Assembly (NCBI GenBank): GCA_031256885.1
Contig: JAIRPS010000040.1
Span: 1-5,354 of the forward strand
DNA length: 5,354 nt
DNA from: Bifidobacteriaceae bacterium
GTDB lineage: Bacteria; Actinomycetota; Actinomycetes; Actinomycetales; WQXJ01
Direction of reading: 5' to 3'
Below are positions 5,301 to 5,354 of the stretch, one piece after another; position 1 is the stretch's first letter, and every line of letters begins with the position of its first letter. The position numbers were made by a program, and so were the translations under genes. Under the pieces are notes generated by a model. That model made no database searches and was not told the DNA's origin. It saw only the letters and a list, made by a program, of their open reading frames with translations.

Positions 5301-5354
5301 CGGCGGTTATTATATTTTGGTATCACCCGAGCGCAACAAATGCTATTTTTGAGC
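5298..5354 (+). pseudogene. uvrD2: In-frame continuation of the helicase after the TAA, carrying motif VI
   Basis: The codons after the TAA, in the same frame as the helicase and open to the window end, read RRLLYFGITRAQQMLFLS. This matches superfamily 1 motif VI, usually EERRLLYVGITRA followed by a hydrophobic strand. The residues before the stop are TRAE, so the TAA occupies the second Glu position, one G-to-T change from GAA. No frameshift is needed. This is one gene interrupted by a nonsense codon, not two genes. The rest of the C-terminal region lies beyond the right edge. Confidence 0.85.

Overview
The window looks like a chromosomal segment of an actinobacterium of moderate G+C content. 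Hand counts give roughly 60-65% G+C in the two housekeeping-like genes and about 48% in the first 360 bases. The basis for the assignment is the gene content: a UvrD2-like superfamily 1 helicase beside an APH-fold phosphotransferase with a long Ala/Pro-rich tail, plus GTG and TTG starts. From memory, that pairing recurs in the actinobacterial UvrD/AdnAB/NudC/mycoredoxin neighbourhood. I cannot name a genus.

Layout from left to right. (1) Positions 335 to 1, minus strand: a partial gene for a single-pass membrane protein with a beta-rich ectodomain. It starts at TTG, has a strong ribosome binding site, and runs off the left edge. (2) Positions 1698 to 319, minus strand: a 459-residue exported protein with a signal peptide, a small beta-sandwich-like domain, and a four-cysteine C-terminal half containing an apparent internal duplication. 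The two genes overlap by 17 bases and almost certainly form one translationally coupled transcription unit. (3) Positions 1699 to 1996: a gene-free stretch. It holds a good SigA-type promoter for the exported-protein operon, a palindrome at the expected transcription start, and a terminator-like hairpin for the gene to its right. (4) Positions 3592 to 1997, minus strand: a phosphotransferase with an intact kinase active site, then a coiled coil and a disordered tail. (5) Positions 3593 to 3677: a short divergent intergenic region with a perfect palindrome. (6) From 3678 to the right edge, plus strand: a UvrD2-like helicase.

The most striking observation is in the helicase. Motifs Q to V are intact, but an in-frame TAA at 5298-5300 stands exactly where the family has a Glu just before motif VI. 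The same frame then continues with a clear motif VI (RRLLYFGITRA) to the window end. One G-to-T change (GAA to TAA) explains it. As read, the gene would make a 540-residue helicase lacking the arginine finger. It is therefore a recent pseudogene, a sequencing or assembly error, or a readthrough case; the first two are more likely.

The exported and membrane proteins are of unrecognised function and are the best candidates here for something undescribed. They probably act together at the cell surface. The phosphotransferase and helicase belong to a separate, conserved cytoplasmic neighbourhood. I see no CRISPR array, mobile element or RNA gene.
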